A stretch of 64,000 bases of DNA. Origin: Streptomyces cirratus (GTDB lineage Bacteria; Actinomycetota; Actinomycetes; Streptomycetales; Streptomycetaceae). A program made the position numbers and the translations under genes. Below are positions 42,692-55,291 of this stretch, one piece after another. How positions within the stretch are numbered: the stretch's first letter is position 1; every line of letters starts with the position of its first letter. The stretch covers positions 310,001-374,000 of the forward strand of contig NZ_BMVP01000003.1 of the NCBI RefSeq assembly GCF_014650775.1, given 5' to 3'. Below the pieces are notes generated by a model, which ran no database searches, had not been told where the DNA came from, and was given only the letters and a program-made list of their open reading frames with translations.

Positions 42692-43603
42692 CGCGAGCAT
42701 GCCGCTGCGCAGTCGCGCCAGGGTGCGGGAGAGCAGGCGGGACACCTGCATCTGGGAGATGCCCAGCTCGGCGCCGATCTCGGCCTGGGTCTTCTCGTCG
42801 CCGAAGCGCATCTGCAGGATGCGGCGGTCCCGCTCGTCGAGCTCGGCCAGCAGCGGGGCGAGGGTGTGGAACTCCTCGAAGAGTTCCATGGCGAAATCGG
42901 CTTCGCCGAGGGTGTCGGCCAGCGACCGGGTCCTGCGGCCCGGGGCGGAGTCCTCTTCCGAGCCGGCGGAGGCGTCGAGGGAGTCGCTGGTGTAGCCGTT
43001 GGCGGCGACCAGCCCCTCCACGACCTCGTCCTCGCTCAGTTCGAGGTCCTGGGCGAGTTCCTTGACGGTCGGGGCACGCCCGAGGAGGTCGGTCAGGGCC
43101 TCCCGGCTCTTGGCGAGTTCCGTGCGCAGCTCCTGGAGGCGGCGCGGGACGTGCACGGCCCAGGTGGTGTCGCGGAAGTACCGCTTGATCTCGCCGGTGA
43201 TGAAGGGGAGCGCCAGCGTGGCGAACTCCACTTCGCGCTCGGGGTCGAAGCGGTCGATCGCCTTGATCAGGCCGATCGTCCCGACCTGGAGGATGTCGTC
43301 CATGTCGACACCGCCGCCCGCGGAACGGGCGCGGAAGCGGCGGGCGGCGAAGTGCACCAGTGAGACGTTCATCTCGATGAGCGTGTTGCGCGCGTACTGG
43401 TACTCCGGGGTGCCCTCCTCCAGCGAGCGCAGCCGCAGCAGGAAGACGCGCGACAGCTGCCGGGCGTCCGACGGGGCCACCTCCCGGGCGTCGGCGATCC
43501 GCGGCAGTCGGCCCTCGGGCTCATCGATCGTACGGCCAGGCACCGGTACGGCCTTCGCGTCTGTCTTGCGGACCTGGTCTACAACTGCGGCGGAGCTAGG
43601 CAT
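42686..43603 (-). CDS. RNA polymerase sigma factor, SigB/SigF/SigG subfamily
   Basis: A 305-residue alternative sigma factor. Region 2 reads ARNTLIEMNVSLVHFAARRF and DILQVGTIGLIKAIDRFDPE (about 95-150); region 3 includes WAVHVPRRLQELRTEL; region 4 is EKTQAEIGAELGISQMQVSRLLSRTL (written partly; about 270-298). This subfamily directs stress, osmotic and developmental regulons in Streptomyces and is controlled by anti-sigma kinases and STAS proteins, several of which flank it. The start is ATG 43603, with GGGAGGAAAG upstream. Which of the many Streptomyces SigB paralogues it is cannot be told from sequence alone. Confidence 0.9.
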   Translation of the reverse strand: MPSSAAVVDQVRKTDAKAVPVPGRTIDEPEGRLPRIADAREVAPSDARQLSRVFLLRLRSLEEGTPEYQYARNTLIEMNVSLVHFAARRFRARSAGGGVDMDDILQVGTIGLIKAIDRFDPEREVEFATLALPFITGEIKRYFRDTTWAVHVPRRLQELRTELAKSREALTDLLGRAPTVKELAQDLELSEDEVVEGLVAANGYTSDSLDASAGSEEDSAPGRRTRSLADTLGEADFAMELFEEFHTLAPLLAELDERDRRILQMRFGDEKTQAEIGAELGISQMQVSRLLSRTLARLRSGMLAS

Positions 43604-43818
43604 GGGGGACCTTTCCTCCCGACGACGGACGGCTGACGACGCTCGCTTGCCCCGAGAATCGCTCTTCACACGGGGCTGATGGAAGTTTCTTCCGAGACGG
43701 TGCCCCACGGGTGCACCGGGGGCTTCCGGGCGCCCGGGATGTGGTGGGATACGTTCCGGCGCGGGACGAAGGCCAGCGTCCCCGCAGTGACGGAGTGTCG
43801 GAAGATGGTGGGGAAGAG

Positions 43819-47863
<4,045 letters not shown>

Positions 47864-47871
<8 letters not shown>

Positions 47872-50383
47872 CGTCCGACCGACTCCCCTCCCCAGCCGAG
47901 AAAGCCGGTTCACGGTGAACAGCCCCACGTACGCAGGAGACGAGCAGGGAGAGATCCGGTTCGCGCCGGAGCCGAGCCCCCGGCAGGGCGGCGAAGGCCC
48001 CGGCCCCGGCTTCCCGCCGGCCCACCCCGCCGCGTCCGCGGCGGCGGCGGGCGACACCGGCCGGCTGGCGGCCACCGTCGAGCGGTTGCGGCAGGAGGTC
48101 CGGGAGGCCCAGGCCGCCGCCGACGGCCGGGCACTGGTCGAGATGGCCAAGGGCGTCCTCGTCGGCCGCCTCGGCTGCGGTCCGGCCGAAGCGGCGCGGC
48201 AACTCGCCACGCTGGCCGAGCAGTCGGGGACGACCCTGCTCGCGCTCGCGGTCGACGTCGTCAACCAGGCCGCCCGGGACCACGTGAGCGAGGTCGCGCG
48301 GGAGTTCCTGGAGAGCACCGGCCAGGCGGCCCCCGCCGTCGGCGTGAACGCGCCCGCCGTGCGGCTGCGCACCGCCGAGAGCGGACTGCTGGCCGCCGCC
48401 GACTCGCAGGCGGTGGCCGCCGCCCTGCTGGAGAACGCCCTGGTCCCGCTGGGGGCGCACGGGGTCGCGATCTGGGTCGCGGGCTCGGATTCCTCCCTGA
48501 CGCTGGTGGGACACGCGGGATTCCCGGAGGAGGAGGCGAGCCGGTGGCGCTACGTCCCTCCCGAGGTCGCGACCTGCGCCCATCTGGCTCTGGACAGCCG
48601 CGAGTTGGCCGTCGTACCGAGGCTCAGCGACTCCGGCATCCCCTCCATCGGCCGGCGTCAGCATCCGGGAGGCGGCCGCGTCGTGGTGCCCGCCGGCACC
48701 GGGGGACGGATCCACGGCGTACTGGAGATCTGCTGGCCGGACCCGCTCGACCCGCTGCCCCCGCAGGTGCTGCGGCAACTGGAGGCGCTGGCCGAGCTGT
48801 GCGGGCACACCCTCGGCGACCAGGCGATGGCGCCGGCCGCGGCGCCCGTGGATCCAACGGCCGGTTGCGCCGCCGTCGCCGAGATGGTCAACCTGGCCGA
48901 CAACCTGTACGACCCGGCGCTGGTGCTGACGCCCTGCCTGGACCCGGGCGGCCGGCTCGCGGACTTCCGCGTCCACCACGTCAACGACCGCTTCATCGAC
49001 CCCGCCGGCCGGCCGCGCTCGTCGGTGTGCGGTTCGTCGTTCCTGGAGGCGTACCCCGCGGCTGCCGAGGACAACGGGCTCTTCGGCAAGCTCGAACGGG
49101 TCTACGCGACGGGCGAGCCGTGCCGGACCCAGCGCATGGCGCTGACCGCGTTCGTGGACGACGTTCCCCTCACTGCGATCGCGGACGCCAGCATCAGCCG
49201 CCACGGGGAGTCCCTGCTGCTCATCTGGCGGATAGAGGACGAGACGGCGCGCCTGGCCAGCCTCCTCCAGCATGCCCAGCGCCTGGGCCGCGTCGGCGGC
49301 TTCGAGGAGAACATCACCACGGGTGAGATCACCTGGAACGGGCAGCTGTTCACGCTCTACGGGCGGCCCCTGTCCTCCTCCCCCGTGCCCCTGGAGGAAC
49401 TGCCCGGCCACACCCACCCCGACGACGTGGTGTCCATCACCCGCTTCCTGCGCAGGCTCCTGCACCACCTGCGCGAATCCTCGGTGGACTTCCGGCTACA
49501 GCGTCCCGACGGCATCACCCGGCACATCCGTCTCGTCGCCGAGCCCGTCCTCGACGACCGGGGCAGCCTCCACGCGGTGCGCGGCGCCTACCAGGACATC
49601 TCCTCCCAGCACTGGACGGAGGTGGCGCTCGCCGCCACCCGGGACCAACTGGCGCACACCGAGGCGGAGGCGGCCGAACGCAGCCGTCTCGCCCTCCAGC
49701 TCCAGCACGCCATCATGCCCCCCGCGCCCGCTCCCCTGGAGGTTCCCGGCATCCGCATCGCGGTCCGCTACCGGCCCGCGGAGTCGGAGGCGATGGTGGG
49801 CGGCGACTGGTACGACTCGGTCGTGCTGCCCAACGACAAGGTGCTGCTGTGCGTCGGCGACGTCGCCGGGCACGGCATCGAGGCGGCCACCGGCATGGTC
49901 ATCCTGCGCAATGCCCTGCGGGGCCTCGCGGTGACCGGCGCCGGGCCCGCCCAGCTGCTGTCCTGGCTCAACACGGTCGCCCACCACCTGACCAGCAACG
50001 TCACCGCCACCGCCGTGTGCGGCATCTACGATCCGCGGACGCGTGTCCTGCGCTGGGCGCGCGCCGGGCACCTGCCGCCGGTCCTGGTGCGGGGCACCGA
50101 CGCCCAGACCTTCCCGATGGCTCAGGGGCTGCTGCTGGGGGCGCTGCCGGACGTCGATTTCGGGGAGGAGGAGGTACGGCTGGAGCCCGAGGACACGTTG
50201 CTGATGTACACCGACGGGCTCGTCGAGCGGCGGGACGTCTCCGTGACGGACTCCCTTTCGCAGCTGATGTCCCTCGCGGCGCGGGAGGCGGATTCCCTGG
50301 ACAGGCGGGTCGACCGGCTGCTGACGCACAGCAGGTCGGACACCGACGACGACACCTGCCTCATCGGCATCCAGGTCCGCTAG
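47864..50383 (+). CDS. ANTAR/GAF/PAS/PP2C-type phosphatase (SpoIIE-like)
   Basis: A protein of about 839 residues. Domains in order: an ANTAR-like helical segment (ALVEMAKGVLVGRLGC near 86-101), a GAF domain (about 170-315), two PAS domains (about 340-455 and 465-590, the second with HPDDVVSITRF) and a C-terminal SpoIIE/PP2C phosphatase (about 610-839) with the metal-binding MVGGDWYD, GDVAGHGIEAA and YTDGLVERR motifs. Such phosphatases dephosphorylate STAS proteins and so switch on SigB-type factors. The start is uncertain: GTG 47864 has GAAGG in front; GTG 47855 is also possible. It overlaps the hybrid kinase stop, so both are made together and probably share a signal. Confidence 0.87.
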
Positions 50384-50385
50384 TG

Positions 50386-50411
50386 CCGGACAGGGCCGGG
50401 GCCCTGTCCGG
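50386..50411. terminator. Terminator between the PP2C and ATPase genes
   Basis: CCGGACAGGGC and its complement GCCCTGTCCGG form an 11-bp stem with a 4-nt loop directly after the PP2C stop codon (50381-50383) and 2 bp before the end of the convergent ATPase gene, so it can serve both strands. Confidence 0.7.
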
Positions 50412-50413
50412 GA

Positions 50414-50836
50414 TCACTCGGGGACGGGCTCGGCGTGGGGGGCGGGGACCCCGGGCGGGTGGAAGCAGGCGCTGATGGCCTTGCCGCCGTGGCAGGCGTG
50501 GACGTCCACCGTGTCGGCGAGGGCGTCCACGATGCCCAGGCCCCGGCCGGAGGTGGCGTTCGCGTCGGCCTCGCGGGGTTTGGGCAGTCGCGGATCGGCG
50601 TCGGCCACGCTCACGTGCAGGCACTGGCCGTCCCACGTCAGGACGAGGTGGGCGGTCGCGGCGGCGTGGACATGGGCGTTCGCGACGAGCTCGGAGACGC
50701 TGAGCAGGATCGAGTGGACGGTGTCCGGGGCGTCTTCGGCCCAGTCCAGCGACTCGAGGTGGCGGGCCGTCCACTGCCGGGCCGCTCGGACCCCGTTCGA
50801 CACCGGAAAAGACCGGGCCCATCCGACCGCCCTCAT
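50414..50836 (-). CDS. RsbW-type ATP-binding anti-sigma kinase
   Basis: A 140-residue GHKL protein: AARQWTARHLESLDW, the N box VSELVANAHVHAA, then SVADADPRLPKP and the G box SGRGLGIVDALADTVDVH (about 95-112). It is the third RsbW-like kinase of the island. ATG 50836 is preferred to 50845 because GGTGAGG lies 9 nt before it. A sigma-B-type promoter sequence lies about 90 bp upstream, which suggests feedback: the sigma factor could drive synthesis of its own inhibitor. Confidence 0.85.
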   Translation of the reverse strand: MRAVGWARSFPVSNGVRAARQWTARHLESLDWAEDAPDTVHSILLSVSELVANAHVHAAATAHLVLTWDGQCLHVSVADADPRLPKPREADANATSGRGLGIVDALADTVDVHACHGGKAISACFHPPGVPAPHAEPVPE

Positions 50837-50924
50837 GGCCATCATCCTCACCGTTTCCCTTCGTCCGTGGGGGGTGCCGGGTCGGCTGCCGCCTGTCGTG
50901 CCGCTTCGCCCGCCGACGACGCGG

Positions 50925-50949
50925 GTACCCCGCACGGCCGGGAGCATCC
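50925..50949 (-). promoter_or_regulatory. Sigma-B-type promoter of the ATPase gene
   Basis: On the minus strand GGAT (50949-50946), 15 bp, then GGGTAC (50930-50925): a full match to GNNT-N14-16-GGGTAY. It would give a leader of about 80 nt before ATG 50836. Confidence 0.5.
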
Positions 50950-50957
50950 CCCGGGGC

Positions 50958-50993
50958 CACCGCCGCGGCTCCCCGCCCGCGGGGCAGGTGTAG
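50958..50993. repeat. Repeat copy C (36 bp, pairs with 53193-53228)
   Basis: Identical to 53193-53228 at 34 of 36 positions; both start CACCGCCGCGGCT and end GGGCAGGTGTAG. It lies just upstream of the sigma-B-like promoter of the ATPase gene. Confidence 0.9.
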
Positions 50994-51165
50994 GGGTGCT
51001 GGTAAGCACCGTGTCACCAGCCGCAGACGGCAGTGATCTCGGGTGGCATCCCTCGTGCGGGTGATGGGGTGCCAGCCGGGGAACGTACGGACACGTGAGC
51101 CCGGTGAGTCCCGTTCACCGACGGTGCAAGACCGTGGTCGTGGGCGGTTCGCGCTTGTTCCTGCT

Positions 51166-52110
51166 CTATTGGAGGGTGACGACGATGGGTAGCAGCCCGG
51201 TCCCGTCCGCCATCGGGGCCAGTGCCTTGCCGACCACGGCGCCCAGAGCCCGTGAGGGGTCGGTGGCCTTCATCGCGTGTCCGACGGTGGGGGACGAGGT
51301 GAGGAGGTCTCCCACCTCGATCGCCGCGAAGGACGCGTCGACCTGGCAGTAGACCTTGCCGATCATGGCAATGGGGCGGACGTCCTCGCCGCATCCGGCG
51401 TCGAGGATCAGACCCGGCCGGTAGGCGCCGGCTCCGGCGACGATCCCGATGGCCTTCTTGTCGTACTCGCGGTCACTCGGCGCGACGCGGCCGTCCTCGT
51501 CGAGGCACATGAGCGTTCCGGGTTCGCTGGCGGCTGCGGCCGGCCTCGTCTCGAAGAGCTCGGCGAGGTCGCCGCCGAGGAGGCGGATGTCGCCGGAGAC
51601 TTCGAGATCGCCCTGAACCACCGTCTTCCCCTGGAACACGGCCGCGGGACCGTGCTTGCTCGTGGCGAAGATGCCCGCGCCGTTGACGCTCTGCCCGACG
51701 ACTCCGGAGCCGTCCGCCTTGTTGTCGCCCCACACGCCGGCGGCCCCCGTCGCGGCGGGGGAGCTGGTTTCACCGTATACGCCGTGCCAGTGCTGGCTCT
51801 TGCCGATGACTCCCGGGCCGCCGGCGACACCTTCGCCCATCACACCGGCGCCGCCGGTGGTGCTGTCGGTCTTCCCGTAGACGCCCATCCACTTGCTGCT
51901 TTCACCGATCACACCGGGGCCGCCGTCGGTGTTGCTGCCGGATACCCCTGCGGCATTCGCGCTCGCACTGATGCCGACGACACCGTGCCACGTGGCGCCG
52001 TCTCCCCGGACACCGACTGCTCCGCCCTGACCGTAGACAGCGGTCGTGTCACCGGTGGACACGCCGTGAAAAGCCGTCTCGCCATTGGTTTTGTTCTCGA
52101 CGGTCGACAT
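51166..52110 (-). CDS. GxxG-repeat beta-helix-like protein with a conserved C-terminal domain
   Basis: A 314-residue protein without a signal peptide. Residues about 20-150 are made of loose repeats of the type GVxGxSxxxxGVxGxS (for example GVVGISASANAAGVSGS, GVIGESSKWMGVYGKTDS), which should fold as a beta-helix or fibre. Then comes GKTVVQGDLEVSGDIRLLGGDLAELFE and a C-terminal domain with YDKKAIGIVAGAG, AMIGKVYCQVDA, EVGDLLTSSPTVGHAMKA and GAVVGKALAPM (segments given in part). I have seen this domain in tail-fibre-like and surface-repeat proteins, but its function is unknown. ATG 52110 follows TGGAGG. It is last in a three-gene operon. Confidence 0.75.
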   Translation of the reverse strand: MSTVENKTNGETAFHGVSTGDTTAVYGQGGAVGVRGDGATWHGVVGISASANAAGVSGSNTDGGPGVIGESSKWMGVYGKTDSTTGGAGVMGEGVAGGPGVIGKSQHWHGVYGETSSPAATGAAGVWGDNKADGSGVVGQSVNGAGIFATSKHGPAAVFQGKTVVQGDLEVSGDIRLLGGDLAELFETRPAAAASEPGTLMCLDEDGRVAPSDREYDKKAIGIVAGAGAYRPGLILDAGCGEDVRPIAMIGKVYCQVDASFAAIEVGDLLTSSPTVGHAMKATDPSRALGAVVGKALAPMADGTGLLPIVVTLQ

Positions 52111-52176
52111 CAGACCTCCAACATTCGCATGATTACTGCTGGCCTTCACCTCTGGGTCGTACCACCGGGCGCCCCG

Positions 52177-52815
52177 CTACTCCCGGTACTCCCGCCGGCA
52201 CACGATCTCGACTCCGGCGCCGCCGGAGGAATCTTGATAGCCCCCCGGGGAGCAGTGCGTATCGGGGTCCGCGGCGAAGACCGTGAGAGCGGCACCCCCC
52301 ACGAGGAGGCCCAGACCGGCGGCGATGGCCTCGACGACCGCGAACGCGTTCGTCGAGACGTGCAGGTCGGCTCGCCACGACGAAGCCGCGATCGCGTCCC
52401 AGTTCGCGGAGATGCGCTGGTCCCAACCGTCCTGCTGCCAGTCGTCATCCCGCGAACCGAGGTCCGTCGTCCCGTGAACGGTCCCGTCGGCCGCGTAGGC
52501 GTAGATTTGGCCGTGCGGGTCCGTGTAGTCGAGCACGACACCGAAGGCGTAGTCGTGTCCGACGAGGCCTGATTCGTGGACCTGTCCTCGGTAGGTCCAG
52601 AACCCGTCCGAGAACAGGACCAGTTGGGCCCTTCCTGTCACGGTGGAAGGTCCCAGGTCCCCGCTGTGGATGTCGTAGGACTGCGGGGTCAGCCTGCGCA
52701 TCAGGTCGCGGCCGGAGACCTCACCGCGCAGTCCTAGATGGTCGACCAGTCCCCGCACCGACATCGCGTTGCCGACCGGGGTGAACTTGGAGGCGGCAGA
52801 CCGCAGCGTCGTCAT
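52177..52815 (-). CDS. Hypothetical protein with a C-terminal membrane helix
   Basis: A 212-residue protein that I do not recognise. The first 150 residues are soluble and rich in Trp, Asp and aromatic strands (FSDGFWTYRGQVHESGLVGHDYAFGVVLDY, shown in part; DDDWQQDGWDQRISANW), and one helix (AIAAGLGLLVGGAALTVFA, about 168-186) lies before a short Cys-containing tail. The lack of a signal peptide suggests a tail-anchored protein with the bulk in the cytoplasm. The ATG at 52815 overlaps the stop of the upstream 70-residue gene (ATGA), and the beta-helix gene follows 66 bp later. Confidence 0.65.
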   Translation of the reverse strand: MTTLRSAASKFTPVGNAMSVRGLVDHLGLRGEVSGRDLMRRLTPQSYDIHSGDLGPSTVTGRAQLVLFSDGFWTYRGQVHESGLVGHDYAFGVVLDYTDPHGQIYAYAADGTVHGTTDLGSRDDDWQQDGWDQRISANWDAIAASSWRADLHVSTNAFAVVEAIAAGLGLLVGGAALTVFAADPDTHCSPGGYQDSSGGAGVEIVCRREYRE

Positions 52816-53024
52816 GGCAGCGCTACCAGCATTCGCACGTGGCCGACCTCGCGGGGCAGGAGGTACGCCGCCTCACCGGTCTCCGGCATCCGCCGGGTCC
52901 GGGCCGGCCGCGCCCACAGGGTGGACGCCGGTTCCCCGAACCACTTGCTGTCCGGCGGCTCACTCCGAAGCGGATCACAGTACTTCAGTACCGGCTGCTG
53001 CTCTTCGGGCACGGACATCGCCAT
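52812..53024 (-). CDS. Small hypothetical protein, first gene of the operon
   Basis: A 70-residue protein (PVLKYCDPLRSEPPDSKWFG, then WARPARTRRMPETGEAAYLL and REVGHVRMLVALP). The call rests on three things: an ATG with GAGG upstream, translational coupling to the next gene through ATGA, and a sigma-B-like promoter 60 bp upstream. No family recognised. The frame stays open far upstream, but codon use there does not look like a gene. ATG 53018 is an alternative. Confidence 0.55.
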   Translation of the reverse strand: MAMSVPEEQQPVLKYCDPLRSEPPDSKWFGEPASTLWARPARTRRMPETGEAAYLLPREVGHVRMLVALP

Positions 53025-53085
53025 CACCGACCTCGTCTCGTCGCGATCGCCACCTCCCCGCCGCAATCGGCACGGACACATCGCT

Positions 53086-53110
53086 TCACCCGAAAGGCCT
53101 AAGGAGAAAC
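53086..53110 (-). promoter_or_regulatory. Sigma-B-like promoter of the beta-helix operon
   Basis: On the minus strand GTTT (53110-53107), 15 bp, then GGGTGA (53091-53086). The -35 is perfect for the sigma-B consensus and the -10 differs in its last two bases. It would start transcription about 55 nt before ATG 53024. Confidence 0.45.
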
Positions 53111-53192
53111 GATCATCCGATATCCGTGAGGCTTGTTTCCGCTGTTCTCCGGGCGCGTGAGCTGCCCCGACCTGCCGAGCCCAAGAACTGAT

Positions 53193-53228
53193 CACCGCCG
53201 CGGCTTCCCGCCCGCTGGGCAGGTGTAG
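53193..53228. repeat. Repeat copy D (36 bp, pairs with 50958-50993)
   Basis: The second copy of the 36-bp repeat, in the same orientation and with 2 mismatches. It lies between the divergent beta-helix operon and the DUF5133 gene, 60 bp before the DUF5133 start. Confidence 0.9.
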
Positions 53229-53288
53229 CGCCGCGCAACGGGGGCAGCCGAGGGGCAAGATCGTCCGGCTTCCCGAAAGGATCCGCCC

Positions 53289-53519
53289 ATGCTGATGGCC
53301 CACCCGGCCGTGCTGTCCGGTCTCGTCGAACGCTACTGGGCGCTGGCGGTCCTGTGCGCCCAGGACGACACCCCGCAGACCCGCGGCCGTATGGACGACG
53401 TCGGGCGCACCCTGTGCGTCGCGACGGGCACCTCCAGTGTGGACGCGGCGCTCGCGGCAGCCCGCTACCGACTGCCCGGCGCCCGCACCTTCGACGATTC
53501 GGTCCTGGCGACCCGTTAG
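53289..53519 (+). CDS. DUF5133-family small protein (second copy)
   Basis: A 76-residue DUF5133 protein, paralogous to that at 38319-38543: MLMAHP, then VLSGLVERYWAL, MDDVGRTLCVATGT and SVDAALAAARYRL. Both share the MLM start and the DVGRTLCV/QVSYTLCV centre. It lies divergent from the sigma-B-like promoter of the beta-helix operon and ends in a very strong terminator. ATG 53289 follows GAAAGGATC. Confidence 0.82.
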   Translation: MLMAHPAVLSGLVERYWALAVLCAQDDTPQTRGRMDDVGRTLCVATGTSSVDAALAAARYRLPGARTFDDSVLATR

Positions 53520-53529
53520 GCCCTGTCCC

Positions 53530-53589
53530 GGCCCGCACGACCGTTGCCCTGCCCCTCCGACGAGGGGCAGGGCAACGGTCGTGCGGGCC
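53530..53589. terminator. Very strong bidirectional terminator
   Basis: A perfect 28-bp inverted repeat (53530-53557 with 53562-53589) around a 4-nt CGAC loop, between the convergent DUF5133 and carboxylate-amine ligase genes. No U-tract on either side. It is the longest perfect stem that I found in the window. Confidence 0.9.
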
Positions 53590-53595
53590 GCGGTG

Positions 53596-54699
53596 CTACC
53601 CGGAGGTGGTGATGCGGGCGCACTCCCGTACGACGTCGCCCAAGTCCCCGGTCTTGGCCAGCAGTTCGCGCTGGACGCGCGCCCCGTTGCCGCGCTCGAA
53701 GAGCTCCTCGATGCCCTGGCGGGCAGGGGCGGCGTCCCCGTGGTCCTCAAGGGCTTCGCGGACGTGCTCGAACAGGGCGTCCACCACGACGCGGGCCGGT
53801 GCCTCCAGCATCGTCGTCGGGTGGATGAGGGGTCCGTCGATGCCCGAGCGGGCCGCCCGCCACGACGCCAGCCGCAGCAGGCTCACCCCGATGCGCGCCG
53901 GGGGCTCGCCGGCCTCGTAGCCGCGCGCCGCCGTTTCGACGAGCCCGCGTACGAGCGTCGCGAGCAGGACCGTGGTGGAGGGGTGCAGGCACACGTCCGC
54001 GACGCGGATCTCCACGGTGGGGTAGTTCGCCGCGAGCCGGGCATCGAAGTAGATCATGCCCTGGTCGCGGAGGACCCCGGTGGCGACCATGGCGGACACC
54101 TGCTCGTGGTACCGGTCGGCGCTGCCGAAGATCTCCGTCGGTCCCGCGGAGGGCCACCGGTTCCACACCCGGCTGCGGTAGCTGCCGTACCCGCTGTCCT
54201 GGCCCTGCCAGAACGGCGAGTTCCCGCTGATGGCGGTGAGGACGGGCAGCCAGGGCCGGATCCGGTCGATCACGGCCACCCCCTCTTCGTCGGAGTCCAC
54301 GCCGACGTGGACGTGGCAGCCGGAGGTCAGCTGTTCCTGCGCGGTGAGGCCGAACCGCTCGGCGACCCACGCGTAGCGCTCCCCGGCATTGGTCGAGGGC
54401 CGGACCGGCAGCGGCGAGGTGGCGAGCGCGGCCACCTCGGCGCCGGCCTTGGCCGCGTGCCGGGCGGCCTCGGAGCGCCACCTGACGATCTCCTCGGTCA
54501 GCTCCCCCATCTCGGTCACCGGTTTGGTGGAGAATTCCACCTGCTCGCGCATCAGCTCCTTCTCGAAGGTGCCCTGCTCTTCGGCGACGGCATGCCGCTC
54601 CGCCTCGGCCAGGACCGCGCCCGACACGGAGAGGGGCTCACCGCTCTCCGCTCCGATCAGGAGGAGTTCCTCTTCCACCCCGACGCTACGCAGACGCAC
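53596..54699 (-). CDS. YbdK/EgtA-type carboxylate-amine ligase (GCS2 family)
   Basis: A 367-residue member of the glutamate-cysteine ligase type 2 family. Visible motifs are SVGVEEELLLI (about 4-14), FEKELMREQVEFST (about 51-64), TSGCHVHVGVDSDEEGV (about 129-145), WPSAGPTEIFGS and NYPTVEIRVADVCL. These enzymes join an amine to a carboxylate with ATP; YbdK has weak gamma-glutamyl-cysteine ligase activity, EgtA feeds ergothioneine synthesis. The start is taken as GTG 54699 (GGAAG 8 nt upstream); earlier starts are possible. No other ergothioneine gene is adjacent, so only the family call is made. Confidence 0.85.
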   Translation of the reverse strand: MRLRSVGVEEELLLIGAESGEPLSVSGAVLAEAERHAVAEEQGTFEKELMREQVEFSTKPVTEMGELTEEIVRWRSEAARHAAKAGAEVAALATSPLPVRPSTNAGERYAWVAERFGLTAQEQLTSGCHVHVGVDSDEEGVAVIDRIRPWLPVLTAISGNSPFWQGQDSGYGSYRSRVWNRWPSAGPTEIFGSADRYHEQVSAMVATGVLRDQGMIYFDARLAANYPTVEIRVADVCLHPSTTVLLATLVRGLVETAARGYEAGEPPARIGVSLLRLASWRAARSGIDGPLIHPTTMLEAPARVVVDALFEHVREALEDHGDAAPARQGIEELFERGNGARVQRELLAKTGDLGDVVRECARITTSG

Positions 54700-54772
54700 T
54701 CGCACCACTTCCGTTCGTTTCCGCTGTTCCGATGGTGCGCGGCTGCCCCGGCTCGGGGCCGCCATGCGCCGG

Positions 54773-54982
54773 CTACGGCTTGTTGGCGATCGCTCCGAGG
54801 TACTGGTTGAGGGACTCCAGGCGGGCGTCGAGGCGCTCGGCGCTGTGGGCCACGTCCTGGAGTTCCCGCGCCGCGGCGAGCACTGCCAGGACCAGGGCGC
54901 GGGCGGCCGGGTCGCTGACGTCGCGCAGAGCGGTGCGGGCTTCGTCGAGGAGGGGTGACGGGACGGGAACGGTCGATTCCAT
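54773..54982 (-). CDS. Small helical hypothetical protein
   Basis: A 69-residue, mostly helical protein (LLDEARTALRDVSDPAARALVLAVLAAARELQDVAHSAERLDARLESL, given partly), likely a coiled coil. ATG 54982 is preceded by CAGGAGACAG. It lies upstream of the ligase gene on the same strand and may be co-transcribed. No family recognised. Confidence 0.6.
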   Translation of the reverse strand: MESTVPVPSPLLDEARTALRDVSDPAARALVLAVLAAARELQDVAHSAERLDARLESLNQYLGAIANKP

Positions 54983-55038
54983 GTCTGTCTCCTGTCGGTG
55001 GGGTGTCAGTGGGGGAGCGGGAGCCTGCCCCTGCCGGG

Positions 55039-55155
55039 TCAGCGGCTGCTCCGCTTGAGGTTGTAGACCAGGATGAGCAGGGCCACGGCCATCAGCGCCA
55101 GGTGCATCCATACCGGGCCTGCCGGAACGTGCTCACCGGCCGTCGTCGTCCACAT
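55039..55155 (-). CDS. Very small membrane protein
   Basis: A 38-residue peptide: MWTTTAGEHVPAGPVW followed by one helix HLALMAVALLILVYNL and a basic end KRSSR. The helix with a basic C terminus and an AAGG site 8 nt before ATG 55155 suggest a real single-pass micro-protein. It is the first gene of the minus set 55155-54773. Confidence 0.45.
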   Translation of the reverse strand: MWTTTAGEHVPAGPVWMHLALMAVALLILVYNLKRSSR

Positions 55156-55291
55156 CTCCGCTGCCTTCCGCCGGGGCGTAGCGCTCTGTCGTTGTCGTGT
55201 TACCGCGCATGCCCGCGATCCGGGCGGCGACGCGCCCGACGGCTCCCGACGGTCGAGGTTTCGCCCGCCCGCGAGTGGACATCCGCCTGGC

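Larger units (their letters stand above)
50837..51165. other. 329-bp intergenic region
   Basis: Between the ATPase gene start and the end of the GxxG-repeat gene, both on the minus strand. It contains the sigma-B-like promoter at 50925-50949, repeat copy C at 50958-50993 and a short GGTGCT/AGCACC hairpin near 50995-51010. No convincing gene was seen. Confidence 0.6.

Noticed and set aside
52812..53750. A 312-codon minus-strand frame as one protein
   Set aside because: Only the last 70 codons look like a gene, with a ribosome site and coupling to the next gene; the upstream part runs through the DUF5133 gene, the terminator and the promoter.
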